Both the position numbers and the translations under genes were made by a program. Below the pieces are notes generated by a model. That model was not told the origin of the DNA, searched no databases, and worked only from the letters and a program-made list of their open reading frames with translations. Of a DNA stretch of 7,908 bases, positions 6,514 through 7,908 are shown piece after piece; position 1 is the stretch's first letter; every line of letters begins with the position of its first letter. Source of the stretch: Promethearchaeota archaeon (GTDB lineage Archaea; Asgardarchaeota; Lokiarchaeia; Sigynarchaeales; SOKP01); assembly GCA_014729315.1 (NCBI GenBank), contig WJKD01000096.1:1-7908 (forward strand), given 5' to 3'.

Positions 6514-6528
6514 ATTTTTTTAAAAAAC
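6514..6528 (-). terminator. Possible poly-T terminator after the 424-residue gene
   Basis: Seven T on the plus strand (6515-6521) are followed by six A (6522-6527), so the minus strand has a T6 run about 80 bases after the stop of the gene ending at 6608. Archaeal transcription often ends at such runs. The gap 6449-6607 is otherwise featureless AT-rich sequence. Confidence 0.25.
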
Positions 6529-6607
6529 GTTAAAATATCTATCTTAATTCCTTTATTTTAATAATAAATTTAACTTATAAAGCAATATTGTATTATATTA
6601 ATCGGAT

Positions 6608-7882
6608 TTACCTTCTCTTCTTCTTAAATTTTGTATAAAGAGCCTTATCTAATAACTTTCCTATTTTCATCGCTATTTGCTTGGAAATTTCATACCTTTC
6701 GCCGTCAATCATATTTATTACCTCCTCCTCATCGGGGGAATGACCTATTCGGTTAGCCAATGTTTTTTCAGAAATATTTTTAACTACTTTTTTAATTTTT
6801 TCCTTTTCCGGTAATCTCACATCATCTGTAAAGGACTTAATTTTTTCAATAGCAAAAGAAAAATATTCAGTAAATAGGAATAGGGGATTTTTTCCTTTTT
6901 CACTATGCATTTTGAGGTTATCAGTCGCGATTTTCGTGTCTTTATCTTTCCAATATAATTGATTAGGATTTATTCCGGAGCTATTTATCCTCATAAGCGA
7001 AGATGTTATTCTTCTTTCAATCCAATTGAAGGTACTCTGTTCTTGTCTTTCCCGAACAATTCTTTTTTTCTCTTCTTTTTTCTTCTTTTTCTTCTTTTTT
7101 ATATCCTCAACCTTGTTTCTTCTTTTTTTTTCGAACGTTTCAAATCTTTTAATAAGGTCATAGGCAATACAATAAGAAATGGGGGATATGATCTCAGAAC
7201 TAAGTTTTAAGGGCTTTATATCCTCAAAAATTAGACTCTTTTTTAGTTTTAGTTCTTCAATTCCTTCATTTAAAGAAGAATCCGTTAAGCGAGAAAAAAT
7301 AAATCCGTTAACTAGAAAGGGTTTGTCCATAGCATTAAAGATAACCACTAATTCTCTTTGTCTCTTAATCAACCGATCGATAATAAGTTCCTCTAATTTA
7401 ACCCGCACCCATTCTTCTGTATCCGTTGTTGCTTTCATTTTTCTCATTGCGAGCAGAATTAGTGCCTTCTCATTAGTTATTTTTTGATACAATTCAATAA
7501 TTCTACTTATCTGTCTCACAATTTTTGAAAAAATATAATAAAAGACTTCTCTTGCAATTTTATCAATAATTATTTCGAATTCTAGTAGCAGTATTACTTG
7601 TCCGTAATTATTCAATTTTAAATCCTGTAAAAAAATCTTATCGATAACCTTTTTTTTCCTTATATATTCTTTAAAATCTCCAATAGAGTACCCCACTTTT
7701 TGTTTTATTTCGTCCCAAATAGCTTTGATATGTGGGTTCTGATCAAGATTTCCGTCGCTTAATCCCAATTCGACAATATCCTGACATTCCTTTCTTAATT
7801 CTTGAATTTTATCTATATTAACATTACATAATTCTCTTTTTATTTGATTTATTGGGTTTTTTTTTTCAGAATTTAGAGACAT
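6608..7882 (-). CDS. Lysine-rich helical protein of 424 residues, function unknown
   Basis: I do not recognise a family. The protein appears almost wholly helical. Residues 1-250 form an N-terminal part with an amphipathic run (95-135) and a basic segment LIKRQRELVVIF (171-182). A very basic linker follows (247-280), with eight lysines in a row at 262-269. A second part (285-424) ends in FKKKRR (419-424). The length, strong charge bias and basic linker suggest nucleic acid or ribosome binding; this is inference. There is no membrane helix or signal peptide; the hydrophobic stretch near 97-106 is interrupted by charges. The ATG at 7882 is the first start in the frame in the window, with only 26 bases upstream visible, so the promoter cannot be judged. 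The frame is long and sparsely interrupted, so a real gene is likely. Confidence 0.75.
   Translation of the reverse strand: MSLNSEKKNPINQIKRELCNVNIDKIQELRKECQDIVELGLSDGNLDQNPHIKAIWDEIKQKVGYSIGDFKEYIRKKKVIDKIFLQDLKLNNYGQVILLLEFEIIIDKIAREVFYYIFSKIVRQISRIIELYQKITNEKALILLAMRKMKATTDTEEWVRVKLEELIIDRLIKRQRELVVIFNAMDKPFLVNGFIFSRLTDSSLNEGIEELKLKKSLIFEDIKPLKLSSEIISPISYCIAYDLIKRFETFEKKRRNKVEDIKKKKKKKKEEKKRIVRERQEQSTFNWIERRITSSLMRINSSGINPNQLYWKDKDTKIATDNLKMHSEKGKNPLFLFTEYFSFAIEKIKSFTDDVRLPEKEKIKKVVKNISEKTLANRIGHSPDEEEVINMIDGERYEISKQIAMKIGKLLDKALYTKFKKKRR
7061..7132. repeat. Low-complexity T/C tract coding for a lysine-rich linker
   Basis: The plus strand is almost only T and C in short CTT-type units, giving AAA/AAG/GAA codons on the minus strand. 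It encodes the basic linker around residues 251-274 of the 424-residue protein. Such tracts can change length by slippage in multiples of three without breaking the frame. Confidence 0.6.
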
Positions 7883-7908
7883 TAAATTAAATTTATCGAT
7901 ATTATATC

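Noticed and set aside
6959..7487. Plus-strand open frames with phenylalanine runs
   Set aside because: They mirror the lysine-rich minus-strand gene; the apparent membrane segments are an effect of antisense AAA/AAG codons.

Overview
The window is AT-rich archaeal DNA. The archaeal assignment rests on a tRNA-guanine transglycosylase of the archaeosine (position 15) type, a Trm5-type tRNA m1G37 methyltransferase, an archaeal DUF371 protein, a Fap7/AK6-type kinase and an intronless tRNA-Arg of archaeal layout. The low GC content, lysine-rich proteins and long coiled-coil/helical proteins of unknown role suggest an Asgard (Lokiarchaeia-like) lineage. That finer placement is inference.

Region 1 (1-3723, + strand) is a compact four-gene operon for RNA maturation. 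It holds the 3' part of a Fap7/AK6-like adenylate kinase, tgtA, a DUF371 gene and trm5. The gaps are 9 and 13 bases, followed by an 8-base overlap. TgtA acts on position 15 and Trm5 on position 37 of tRNA; Fap7 homologues act in small-subunit rRNA maturation. The order suggests co-expression of tRNA and rRNA processing and points to a possible RNA-linked role for DUF371.

Region 2 (3736-4947, - strand) meets the operon tail-to-tail across 12 bases. It encodes a 403-residue protein with about 230 residues of coiled coil and a compact C-terminal alpha/beta domain. Its TTG start is supported by a Shine-Dalgarno-like sequence.

Region 3 (4948-5462) is an AT-rich divergent intergenic stretch around one tRNA-Arg(UCU) gene with encoded CCA. 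It carries two separate pairs of imperfect direct repeats, one in front of the coiled-coil gene and one overlapping the likely tRNA promoter.

Region 4 (5463-7882) holds a RecB/Cas4-like PD-(D/E)XK nuclease without iron-sulfur cysteines (+), a two-helix membrane protein (-) whose stop codon overlaps that of the nuclease, and a 424-residue lysine-rich helical protein of unknown function (-). No CRISPR array, transposase, rRNA or recognisable defence cassette is present. The least explained parts are the coiled-coil protein, the nuclease and the 424-residue protein.
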